Positions 1 to 7,284 of a stretch of DNA of 22,347 nucleotides are shown here, piece after piece; positions within the stretch are counted from its first letter, which is position 1; each line of letters starts with the position of its first letter. The stretch comes from CAZJUO01 sp964549245. Its GTDB lineage: Bacteria; Patescibacteriota; Patescibacteriia; UBA10025; JAHIVO01. The notes under the pieces are model-generated. The model was given only the letters and a program-made list of their open reading frames with translations. It was not told where the DNA came from and did no database searches. The DNA is taken from the NCBI GenBank assembly GCA_964549245.1, contig CAZJUO010000015.1:1-22347 (forward strand), in the 5' to 3' direction. The position numbers and the translations under genes were made by a program.

Positions 1-1478
1 GTTTGCTCATGCTAGTATGGGCTGGCTTTAATTTGGTCATTTCGGGCGGCAATCCTACCAAAATCGAGGCCGGCAAATCAATGATCAACGCTACCTTGAC
101 CGGCGTTACCTTGGTACTTTTTTTGGGCTGGGGATTATCCCATTTTGTCGTTTCCACCCTCACCGATTCGGAAGGGTTGATTTTCCCAGGCTATAAAGAC
201 AGCCCCCACATCTTTGAACGGGAGTGGTGGGGCGGCGGTGAGGCCACGGAAGAAGCCCCGGAAGCCGGGTGCTGTATAATTCAAGGCCTCGATCCAGTAT
301 CGGCTGAATTAGTCGGCCGTGGGTGCGTAAAAACAACCCGAGAACACTGTACTGAACTAGCCAGCGAATATTCAGATACCGGCACCCAATTTATGGGCGA
401 GGGACAAAGCTGCCTGACGCTTACTGCCTGCAAAAATTACTCCAATCCAAATACCTGTTGCGTACCAAATGAATTCAACGCAGATCATCCGAATTGCTAC
501 ACTCCGAACGAGCGCGGCTGCCTTGACTGGCCGGTCACCTACCATAATAACGGACGCTGTTCTACCCTGCCCGAATGCGCCAGCAGAAATATCGTAACCG
601 GCTCTGCCAGCGGTTCTGCTACGGGCTGCTGCGTCTCCACCAACGATGACTTTTGCGCCAATACCACACTAACCGACTGCACCTACGGAACCTTTCAAGA
701 AGGTAAAAATTGCAGCTCCCTGGCTGAATGTACGCAAGGTTGCTGTATCGGCAGCCAGAGCTGCAGCAACGGAAAAATCGATTGCCAAGGTGATTGGCAG
801 CCAAACGACTGCGCCAGTTACGCTACCGAATGTGAAGCCGACTGCTGTGTAACTACTGATAATTGCTTATCTACCACCCCTGACTACTGTACTAATACCC
901 TAGGAGGCACGTATGACAATACCGAGGCCTGCACTGATAAAGCGGAGTGCGTCAATGGCTGCTGCGTCGATACCTGCACTCCTGGAAAGCTTAATAACTC
1001 CTGCCAAAATCTCACCTATAATTACGACATCAATAATCCTAATTGTACACTGCAAGAGCAAGCCGGTGGTCTTTGTGAGCAAGTTTGCTGCCAATATAAC
1101 ACAACCGGGGAATGCGTTGAATACCAACGCAGGAACGCTTGCGCGGAAAGCGGGGGCTGGCCTTATGACGGTGCCAATGGCTCTTGTTCCCCCTATGCCG
1201 AGTGTACCCGTGGGTGCTGTATCGTTACGGTCTCGGGTAATTTAAGTTTTATAAATAATATCACCCAATTGGCTTGCACCACCCAACCCGACCAAGTAAC
1301 CCACCTGCCAAATTATACCTGTACCAATAACGACATAGCCGGCTGCTGCGTCTTTAGTGGCGGGCCGATTACCTGCAAAGACCCGGCCATAACCAGCCAA
1401 ACAGAATGCCAAGCAGCCAGTGGCACCTTCTACGCCAACTACACCAGCTCGTGCAATAACTATCCCGTCTGTTCATAA
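1..1478 (+). CDS. Pilin-like membrane domain fused to nine Cys-rich repeats (5' partial)
   Basis: The frame is open to the left window edge, so the true start lies outside. The first 55 or so visible residues are the end of a two-helix pilin-like domain: a GG-containing first helix end (FNLVISGGNPTKIEAGK) then a second helix (TLTGVTLVLFLGWGLSHFVV). They align well with the same part of the two following proteins, which fits the type IV secretion pilin (VirB2/TrbC-like) family. From about base 268 to the stop lie nine tandem repeats of roughly 35-60 residues. Each starts with a CC pair, usually GCCI or GCCV, followed by single cysteines. Eight repeats have six cysteines and the eighth has four, 52 in all. 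I infer an extracellular, disulfide-rich stalk or adhesive tail anchored by the pilin-like helices. No ligand or function can be named from the sequence. Confidence 0.8.
   Translation, partial: LLMLVWAGFNLVISGGNPTKIEAGKSMINATLTGVTLVLFLGWGLSHFVVSTLTDSEGLIFPGYKDSPHIFEREWWGGGEATEEAPEAGCCIIQGLDPVSAELVGRGCVKTTREHCTELASEYSDTGTQFMGEGQSCLTLTACKNYSNPNTCCVPNEFNADHPNCYTPNERGCLDWPVTYHNNGRCSTLPECASRNIVTGSASGSATGCCVSTNDDFCANTTLTDCTYGTFQEGKNCSSLAECTQGCCIGSQSCSNGKIDCQGDWQPNDCASYATECEADCCVTTDNCLSTTPDYCTNTLGGTYDNTEACTDKAECVNGCCVDTCTPGKLNNSCQNLTYNYDINNPNCTLQEQAGGLCEQVCCQYNTTGECVEYQRRNACAESGGWPYDGANGSCSPYAECTRGCCIVTVSGNLSFINNITQLACTTQPDQVTHLPNYTCTNNDIAGCCVFSGGPITCKDPAITSQTECQAASGTFYANYTSSCNNYPVCS
268..1478 (+). 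repeat. Nine protein-level Cys-rich repeats
   Basis: Within the first CDS the pattern CC-x(3-16)-C-x(5-10)-C-x(7-17)-C-x(4-6)-C recurs nine times, beginning with GCCII near base 268 and ending at the stop. The repeats are degenerate at the DNA level and vary in length, so they are old protein repeats and not a recent DNA tandem array. Six cysteines per unit suggests three disulfides per module. Confidence 0.75.
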
Positions 1479-1489
1479 TTTCATTTTTT

Positions 1490-1495
1490 TATAAT
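1490..1495 (+). promoter_or_regulatory. -10 box TATAAT, leaderless-type promoter
   Basis: A perfect TATAAT lies in the AT-rich gap between the first two genes. It ends exactly six bases before the ATG at 1502, so transcription would start at or next to the start codon. No convincing -35 hexamer is seen at the usual distance. Confidence 0.55.
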
Positions 1496-1501
1496 AGCCA
1501 T

Positions 1502-1885
1502 ATGAAGAAAAAAAACTTACTTTTATTGCTGATGACCATCGTTGTTTCCAGCGGCATTCTAATGCTAACGTTTGTCGCTACACCCGGCCTTCAAGCTGCT
1601 AATGACTCTAGTGGCTCCCCCAGCCTGCCGAATCCTCTTGGCAAAAACGTCGATATTACTGATGTCATGCTACGCATTATCCAGGTAGCGCTCGCGGCAG
1701 TGGATATCTTCGCTTTATTTATGTTTATCCTCGGCGGGTTTGAGCTTTTAGTCTCCGGTGGAAATCCAAAACTGATCCAAAAGGCCAAAGATACCTTGAT
1801 CTGGGCTACCATAGGCATTGTAGTCATTACCTTAAGCTACTCGGTACTGAAATTTATCTTTGAGCGTGTCAAAGAGGGCCTCTAA
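1502..1885 (+). CDS. Pilin-like secreted membrane protein (T4SS pilin/VirB2-like)
   Basis: The product is a 127-residue protein. A lysine-led hydrophobic N-terminus ending near LQA (residues 30-32) looks like a Sec signal peptide. A short Ser/Pro/Asn-rich stretch follows, then two membrane helices (about 60-82 and 97-117) joined by a small polar loop containing SGGNPKLIQKAKD. The helix-GG-loop-helix layout is that of the type IV secretion pilin-like family often found in several copies in CPR genomes, and the loop closely resembles that of the preceding gene. It has no Shine-Dalgarno sequence; the ATG at 1502 is favoured because it starts the signal peptide and sits six bases after TATAAT. 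A role as a cell-surface filament or channel subunit is inferred from the fold only. Confidence 0.75.
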   Translation: MKKKNLLLLLMTIVVSSGILMLTFVATPGLQAANDSSGSPSLPNPLGKNVDITDVMLRIIQVALAAVDIFALFMFILGGFELLVSGGNPKLIQKAKDTLIWATIGIVVITLSYSVLKFIFERVKEGL

Positions 1886-1890
1886 GTAAC

Positions 1891-1920
1891 TTGAGGCAAC
1901 GTTTCAATCCAATATATAAT
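1891..1920 (+). promoter_or_regulatory. Promoter TTGAGG-N18-TATAAT
   Basis: TTGAGG at 1891-1896 and a perfect TATAAT at 1915-1920 are 18 bases apart. Transcription would start near 1927, giving a leader of about 37 bases before the ATG at 1964. It lies just after the stop of the preceding gene. Confidence 0.55.
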
Positions 1921-1944
1921 AACTATATACGAATATTTATCCCG

Positions 1945-1954
1945 AAAGGGGGTG
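1945..1954 (+). promoter_or_regulatory. Strong Shine-Dalgarno that decides start at 1964
   Basis: AAAGGGGGTG differs by one base from the full anti-SD complement. It lies 9 bases before ATG 1964 and only 3 before an out-of-use ATG at 1958, which is followed at once by TAG. The spacing favours 1964. Confidence 0.65.
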
Positions 1955-1963
1955 ACTATGTAG

Positions 1964-2317
1964 ATGAAAATTATTGTATCAAGCATACTGACAATTTTCT
2001 TGCTGGCCGTGCCGTATCTTGCCGCCGCGCAAGTAACGGTAGACCCAAATTTAGGTACCACGTTCAATCTCGGTACCGCCGATCTAGAAAGCACCATTAT
2101 CAGAGTAGTACAGTGGGTGCTGGGCTTTTTAGCTTTGATCGCGGTCATAATGATTTTGATTGGCGGTTTCCAATGGCTGACCTCGGCCGGCAATGAAGAA
2201 AAGGTGGCATCAGCCAAGAAAATTATCTCCGCGGCTGTCATCGGTTTAATTATCGTACTCCTGGCCTGGGCAATCGTCATTTTTGTCGTTTCACAAACAC
2301 AGACCTGGACCAGCTAA
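1964..2317 (+). CDS. Pilin-like secreted membrane protein (T4SS pilin/VirB2-like)
   Basis: The product is a 117-residue protein with a signal peptide (hydrophobic residues 3-19, likely cut after AAA at 22). Two membrane helices follow, about 48-72 and 88-107, separated by the polar loop TSAGNEEKVASAKK. This is the same helix-GGF-loop-helix fold as the two genes before it, and it is the most typical member of the family here. Unlike its neighbours it has its own promoter with a leader and a near-perfect Shine-Dalgarno. It is the last gene before a strong terminator, so it may be made at a different level from the other two. Likely a small surface or channel-forming subunit; no partner secretion genes lie in the window. 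Confidence 0.8.
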   Translation: MKIIVSSILTIFLLAVPYLAAAQVTVDPNLGTTFNLGTADLESTIIRVVQWVLGFLALIAVIMILIGGFQWLTSAGNEEKVASAKKIISAAVIGLIIVLLAWAIVIFVVSQTQTWTS

Positions 2318-2348
2318 CGACTATCACTACAAACTACATATTTATTAC

Positions 2349-2377
2349 CCCGCCGGTTTACCGGCGGGTTTGTTTTT
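2349..2377 (+). terminator. Rho-independent terminator
   Basis: A perfect 8-bp stem, CCCGCCGG (2349-2356) and CCGGCGGG (2361-2368), with a TTTA loop is followed by TTTGTTTTT. It closes the pilin-like gene run. Confidence 0.88.
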
Positions 2378-2398
2378 GGGAAACAGTTAGGATACAAT
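2370..2398 (+). promoter_or_regulatory. Promoter TTGTTT-N17-TACAAT, leaderless-type
   Basis: TACAAT at 2393-2398 ends six bases before ATG 2405. TTGTTT at 2370-2375 is 17 bases upstream and lies inside the T-tract of the preceding terminator. Transcription would begin at about the ATG. Confidence 0.45.
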
Positions 2399-2404
2399 AC
2401 CAGT

Positions 2405-4393
2405 ATGAATGCTTTGCATAAAATTTTGAAAGCTTTTGGAAAACACTCCGTGATTTTGTGGGCTTGTATCATTTTTTTCACGGTCATTATCAGTCTGTTT
2501 TGCATAACCAAATACGAGCGCTATGATTACAACGGCATTGACCTGGCCATTTTTAGCCAAGTTTTTTTCAACTCTGCACAAGGAAATTGGTTTGATTTCA
2601 GCATCCACCCGCACTCTTATTTGGGAGATCATTTTGGTATAATTATTATTTTACTATTACCGCTATATCTGCTCGCCCCCTCACCCATAACTTTGCTGAT
2701 TTTACAAACGTTGTTTGTGGCGCTGACTGCCTGGCCTCTTTTTTTACTGGCACGTTCGCTGATCAACAGCCGCTGGGCTTTGGTGCTCTCTTTGGTTTTT
2801 TTATTCAACCCCTTTGTTTTGAATCTTCTTTTTTTTGAATTCCATCTGCTCCCGTTTGCCATGTTTTTCCTGGCCTGGGTTTTTTATTTTTTTCATAAAA
2901 AAAAGTACTTCCCGTTCATCATTTTTTTAATGCTTAGCTTGCTAGTACGTGAAGATGTAGCTTTGGTGGTGCTGATGATAGGCGTCGTGGCCTGGATAAA
3001 CAAACGTCGCCTGCGGTGGATCATCGGGCCGCTTCTTCTGGGGCTAGCGTGGATAGTGTTTGTATACCTCCTGTCCGGCCATTTCAACACCACTGGAGAA
3101 TATAAATTTCTCACCTTTTATTCGTGGCTCGGGCAAACCCCCAGCGACATCGCAATAACCGTTGCCACCAAGCCCTGGCTGCTGATTCAGAAATTATTCA
3201 GCTGGCACAATATCATTCTGGCAGTGGGTATGCTGTTGCCTGTCCTTGGCCTGCCTCTGCTGCGTCCAAAATACCTCATACCTGCCATACTGGTGGCTCT
3301 ACAGCTAATGCTGATCGGTACGAGCAATACGATTGTTTTAGAAACGCATTACTCCTCACTCTTACTCATCATTCTATACATAGCTACTATTTTTTCCATA
3401 GCCAAAATATACAACAAACAAAAACCATTATCATGCTTCTGTTCATTTTTAAATCGCTACCAAGCTATGCTGGCTATCCTGTTAGTTGCCGGCACTGCCT
3501 ATTCCGCATGCACCTTTAGCCCGCTGCTGCCGGCTATAAAATATTTTGCGCGTGATAACGAAATGTATCTTAATCGAGAAAAAGATCATCTCGTTGCACC
3601 AATACCAAATGACGCCACCGTTGTCGCTGGCTTTGAATTTCTTCCTTCGCTCTCCCAAAGAACTTCTCTGTATTCGCTGCATTATGCCTTTCTCGGCAAA
3701 CAGCAGTTTTCGGACCTTGACTATACGATACCCCAAGCAGTTGATAACTTGCTCGTTAATAGCAGTGACTTTATTATCTATCAGATACAATCGCAAAATA
3801 TCACTTCATACGAAAAACAATACCCAAGCGGTTACCAGCGCATTCAAACTATTATTGACAAAAATAATCTTGGCCTAGCATCAGCTGTCGGAACATTGCT
3901 CTCCTACCACAAAAAAACAAACACCGACATTACCCTATATCAAACCTTAAGCCGGCTGCCAGATACCGTAACGCCGCTGCCACAACCATTAGGAGATAAT
4001 TTGCAATTTCTGGGGTATGAAAAACGCTCTACCGATCATTCTGTACCAGAAAATATTTTTCCCTTTAGTTTATTCTGGTCTGCCAATAGCCGGCTAGCCA
4101 GTGACTACCAACTACTGATAACCGTTCTCGACGATAACAAAACTGCCCTAGATCAAATGTATTACCCCCTTGGCTACGGCATGTACCCTACTCATAGCTG
4201 GCCAAGCCAAGCCATCATCCAAACGAACTACTGGTTTTACTTATCGCCCCAATATCAAAAAAAGGCGACCATGCTCCAGCTGGAAGTGGTTGCTACCAAG
4301 GGTTATATGTCTCTCAACCGCCTCCGAACAGTAGAATATGTAATAACTGATCAAAATGTCCTCGGTCCGCCTATTGCCCTGCCGCTTCGTTAA
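2405..4393 (+). CDS. DUF2079 family polytopic membrane protein
   Basis: The product has 662 residues. It starts with a membrane helix (about 16-34) and a loop with the family pattern around D46 (GIDLAIFSQVFFN) and DHFG near residue 75, then a series of about ten hydrophobic helices. A FEFHLLPF segment after the fourth helix is also typical of DUF2079, which belongs to the GT-C glycosyltransferase-like fold. From about residue 528 the chain becomes a soluble beta-rich module with FSLFWSA, a DY-xx-LITVLDD stretch and a GMYPTHSWP stretch; such modules end many membrane glycosyltransferase-like proteins. The substrate is unknown; assembly of surface glycans is inferred. There is no Shine-Dalgarno. 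The gene's last 23 bases overlap the end of the opposing gene. Confidence 0.8.
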   Translation: MNALHKILKAFGKHSVILWACIIFFTVIISLFCITKYERYDYNGIDLAIFSQVFFNSAQGNWFDFSIHPHSYLGDHFGIIIILLLPLYLLAPSPITLLILQTLFVALTAWPLFLLARSLINSRWALVLSLVFLFNPFVLNLLFFEFHLLPFAMFFLAWVFYFFHKKKYFPFIIFLMLSLLVREDVALVVLMIGVVAWINKRRLRWIIGPLLLGLAWIVFVYLLSGHFNTTGEYKFLTFYSWLGQTPSDIAITVATKPWLLIQKLFSWHNIILAVGMLLPVLGLPLLRPKYLIPAILVALQLMLIGTSNTIVLETHYSSLLLIILYIATIFSIAKIYNKQKPLSCFCSFLNRYQAMLAILLVAGTAYSACTFSPLLPAIKYFARDNEMYLNREKDHLVAPIPNDATVVAGFEFLPSLSQRTSLYSLHYAFLGKQQFSDLDYTIPQAVDNLLVNSSDFIIYQIQSQNITSYEKQYPSGYQRIQTIIDKNNLGLASAVGTLLSYHKKTNTDITLYQTLSRLPDTVTPLPQPLGDNLQFLGYEKRSTDHSVPENIFPFSLFWSANSRLASDYQLLITVLDDNKTALDQMYYPLGYGMYPTHSWPSQAIIQTNYWFYLSPQYQKKATMLQLEVVATKGYMSLNRLRTVEYVITDQNVLGPPIALPLR

Positions 4394-6002
4394 CCACCTT
4401 AAAAATCAAAACCTGCTGGCTGGTAAAAACTTTTTCTAAATAGCTCTTCGTCTCGGGATTGTAGTCGTCCTGGCTTTTTTCTAATGGCCCATAATACACG
4501 AAATCAATGCCCTCGTCCAGCAAAAACCGATAACGCGCCTGGTCGTCACTATTATCCCGCCAAAACCAATCAACAACCTCTCTTTTCTCCGGCAAATCAA
4601 TAGTTTGCGGTCCATGGCCGATCCATACCACCCGTCCGCTGTAGGCCGGGATAAAATTCCCCGACGGAAAGCTCGAAAAAATTACCTGCCGTCCCGTAAC
4701 ATTTTCTTTTATCCATCCCATAGCCTGTATTTCATCAGTGGTAATATAATAGGAAAATCCTTTTTTTGTGGCATACAAATATATATCCTGGCCAACCATC
4801 TGAATATTTGACAGTGGCAAAAATACCAATAAAAAAGCGGGCAGGGCAAACCTTATCTTCGCTAACCGCGAATGGGCTACCTTACGGTATAGAAAAATCG
4901 CACCCACGCCGGCCAAAATTGAGAGAGGTATATGCAGACCCTCAACCATGCGGCGCTGAAAATCCACGGGAAAATAAAGTAAAATACCTGTTACCACTAC
5001 CCAAACCATCAAAAAAATATGCCGCTGTTTGAATTTTCTACGCCATGCCCAGACGCCTGCTATCGCCAGTGGGATAAGAAAACCGTAGCCAATAAGGTAC
5101 ATCCACACGCTGGGCGAGGGCAGATTGTTTTGGGCGTTCCACTGCCTGATAACCCAGGAAGCTTGGTGAATGAGAAAAAGATACAATACACTTGGTACGG
5201 TTAACCAGCCAAGCACTACATAATGTTTTATATATGGCCAGATAATGCGCCGCTGTTTTATACATAGCGCCACTATATAGACGCCGATAACGCCAAATAT
5301 GGTCGGCCCATGAAAAGGATGAAACCAGATCACCAGCATACTGCAAAAACCCGCTGCAATACTGTATGATAGCCTGTTTTTTTCAAAGGCCATGAGCATC
5401 AATAAAAAAATCAAGATAATAAGCGTCAGTGAGGCGATCAGATGCGGGGTATGGTAGAGCGTAAGAAAGGTTATGCTTTCTGGTACCCACATATCGATTG
5501 GCTGCTCATATAGATTATTAACATCAAATAAAAACGGATTGAAAAAAACTCCCAACCCAGACGAGAAGACAATCATCAGCAGAATAACGTAGCGGTATTT
5601 TTTTTCTTTGAATAAATAAGCAATGAAACAATAGGCCACCAATACAAAAATGACGATCCAGATACTGCGGGCCACATGGAGGGCCAATAGGTTAGAAAGC
5701 TGGAAAATTTTAGCCAGATACCCCACCGACAGCCATAAAGGATTAATAAAAATTCGGGCCTGCGCTTCGGAGGTATAGGGATTTATAAAAACATTGTCTC
5801 CCTGCTTGGTTTGCTCTATCATGGACAGAAAAACATTGGTGTCTCCCGGTGTCAGGTGGTGCAGTCCCGTATAGGCCCTATGCTCTGGTGTTGTTACATA
5901 ACCATATAGATACGGTACGGCGGTAACTACAATAAGTACCGTGGCCACAAGCAACAGCACCTTCCATTCTCTTTTTGTTATCGATCGTAATAATGAAAGC
6001 AT
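4371..6002 (-). CDS. GT-C-like polytopic membrane protein, putative glycosyltransferase
   Basis: The product has 543 residues and about 11 membrane helices. The first helix (residues 15-35) is followed by an extracytoplasmic loop with PGDTNVFLSMIEQ (Asp54), matching the acidic first-loop motif of GT-C enzymes. Later loops carry HTPH and WFHPFHGP. The last 120 residues are soluble and contain MGWIKENVTG and a FSSFPSGNFIPAYSGR stretch. I cannot name a specific family; related proteins are usually annotated as hypothetical membrane proteins. ATG 6002 is preceded by AAGAAGGG (6016-6009) at six bases, one of the few Shine-Dalgarno-like sites here, located inside the end of the upstream gene. The gap to that gene is two bases, so the two are probably translationally coupled. 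Confidence 0.7.
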   Translation of the reverse strand: MLSLLRSITKREWKVLLLVATVLIVVTAVPYLYGYVTTPEHRAYTGLHHLTPGDTNVFLSMIEQTKQGDNVFINPYTSEAQARIFINPLWLSVGYLAKIFQLSNLLALHVARSIWIVIFVLVAYCFIAYLFKEKKYRYVILLMIVFSSGLGVFFNPFLFDVNNLYEQPIDMWVPESITFLTLYHTPHLIASLTLIILIFLLMLMAFEKNRLSYSIAAGFCSMLVIWFHPFHGPTIFGVIGVYIVALCIKQRRIIWPYIKHYVVLGWLTVPSVLYLFLIHQASWVIRQWNAQNNLPSPSVWMYLIGYGFLIPLAIAGVWAWRRKFKQRHIFLMVWVVVTGILLYFPVDFQRRMVEGLHIPLSILAGVGAIFLYRKVAHSRLAKIRFALPAFLLVFLPLSNIQMVGQDIYLYATKKGFSYYITTDEIQAMGWIKENVTGRQVIFSSFPSGNFIPAYSGRVVWIGHGPQTIDLPEKREVVDWFWRDNSDDQARYRFLLDEGIDFVYYGPLEKSQDDYNPETKSYLEKVFTSQQVLIFKVVNEAAGQ

Positions 6003-6004
6003 AA

Positions 6005-7273
6005 TTAACCCTTCTTGTATAGATGCGCCGACTCTCGAACATCGAGCGCCTTGGTCCTGGAGCGCTTCAATGGCCAGGCAATCTGGATAAAAATTAGTAC
6101 AAACAAAATGGTACGGAGTAATGTTATCATACTAAATGAAATTGTATAAGGATGGAAATAATGGTAGAGCACCGGAAAAAATAAATAATTTACAATATCA
6201 AAAGCAATGAGTAATGCTATCAAGCGCCTGCCGCCCTTATTGAGGACAAACAGCGGCAGCAGCCAGACAAACCATTGCGGCGAACTGTATGGGGAAAAAA
6301 ATATAAAAAGCATGGTCACCATAATAGACCAGCGGATTACTTCCTCTTTGCTGGCGATAATTTTTCTAAAATGTTGATGCCCGAAATAGAGAAGAAGCGG
6401 CAGTATAATCTGCAGCAACACCAAGGCAAAACTAAGCATCTTCTGTATTATGATATACGCCAGGCTAGGAAGTAGCCCCAATAAGGCCTGTAGATACATA
6501 GTATAAATACTGCTGTATGAAAAGCTCCTGGTTGATTGATAAATATACGGAAAAAGCCCGTTTTCCACGCCGGCAATGATACAAATAAGCACGGTAATAA
6601 GAACAAAGGGCGCCAGCAGTATATATAAATACTTATTTTTAAATATATTAAAATTTTGCGGTCGGCGGACCGATAGCATATAGGCAATAAAAACGGGGAA
6701 CAAAATAATTGAAAAGCCCTTTACTAAAAAAGAGAGGCTTAACAGGATAAAAGCCGCTACAAACTTATGGCGGAACAAATATAAGAGGGCCAGCAACACC
6801 AAAAAAACCGGGAAAATATCAAACCTATTTATGGTAAAATAAATAAATGAGGGCAACAAAAATAATAATAACCAGCGCGGAGATTTCTGCATGACCGTTA
6901 ATAACTTGTACGCAACAACAACCAACAAAAATCCAAAAATTAAATTTTGCACGATCAGCGCATTCCGAAACCCCTGGTAACTTTTACTTAGCAAGGCTGG
7001 TATGCTCAAATAAGCGACCCCCAGGGGAGGATACTCAATCCGGCTTTCCTTATAGGGAAATGTATTTTCATCCAAAAAAGCCACTCTTTGCTGGTACACC
7101 TTGCTCTCGTGGTCATCACGAACCAGAGGAGCACCAAAACTGTTATCCGACATAAAAAACCTCATCGGAGCAAAAAAACTAGCCACCAAGGCAGCACAAA
7201 ACACAATAAAAATGATGCTTATATATATTCGGCCTCCGTTTTTTTTATTTTCTCTACCTGTTCCTCGTCCCAT
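6005..7273 (-). CDS. GT87/DUF2029-like membrane glycosyltransferase
   Basis: The product has 422 residues. A short basic cytoplasmic head (residues 1-15) is followed by about ten membrane helices. The first outer loop carries an acidic pair (RDDHES, D53-D54) and then PYKESRIEYPPLG. The EYPPL signature with a preceding PY is characteristic of GT87/DUF2029 polyprenyl-phosphate-dependent mannosyltransferase-like proteins. A late SPYSSPQWFVWLLPL stretch also matches the PQ...WLLP motif of GT-C enzymes. It is inferred to transfer a hexose from a lipid-linked donor on the outer face of the membrane. The acceptor and sugar cannot be told. It is the middle gene of a three-gene operon, 11 bases after the upstream stop, with no Shine-Dalgarno before ATG 7273. 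Confidence 0.72.
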   Translation of the reverse strand: MGRGTGRENKKNGGRIYISIIFIVFCAALVASFFAPMRFFMSDNSFGAPLVRDDHESKVYQQRVAFLDENTFPYKESRIEYPPLGVAYLSIPALLSKSYQGFRNALIVQNLIFGFLLVVVAYKLLTVMQKSPRWLLLFLLPSFIYFTINRFDIFPVFLVLLALLYLFRHKFVAAFILLSLSFLVKGFSIILFPVFIAYMLSVRRPQNFNIFKNKYLYILLAPFVLITVLICIIAGVENGLFPYIYQSTRSFSYSSIYTMYLQALLGLLPSLAYIIIQKMLSFALVLLQIILPLLLYFGHQHFRKIIASKEEVIRWSIMVTMLFIFFSPYSSPQWFVWLLPLFVLNKGGRRLIALLIAFDIVNYLFFPVLYHYFHPYTISFSMITLLRTILFVLIFIQIAWPLKRSRTKALDVRESAHLYKKG

Positions 7274-7284
7274 AATAATTATTG

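Noticed and set aside
913..1245. Opposite-frame open frames inside the Cys-rich gene and others, such as 913-1245 plus, 1882-2280 minus, 13225-13659 minus and 15729-16091 minus
   Set aside because: They lie within or across well-supported genes, have no recognisable domains and no start signals; they are shadows of biased codon use.
268..1478. Cys-rich repeats as a CRISPR or DNA tandem array
   Set aside because: The repetition is at protein level with variable unit length; there are no identical DNA repeats or spacers.
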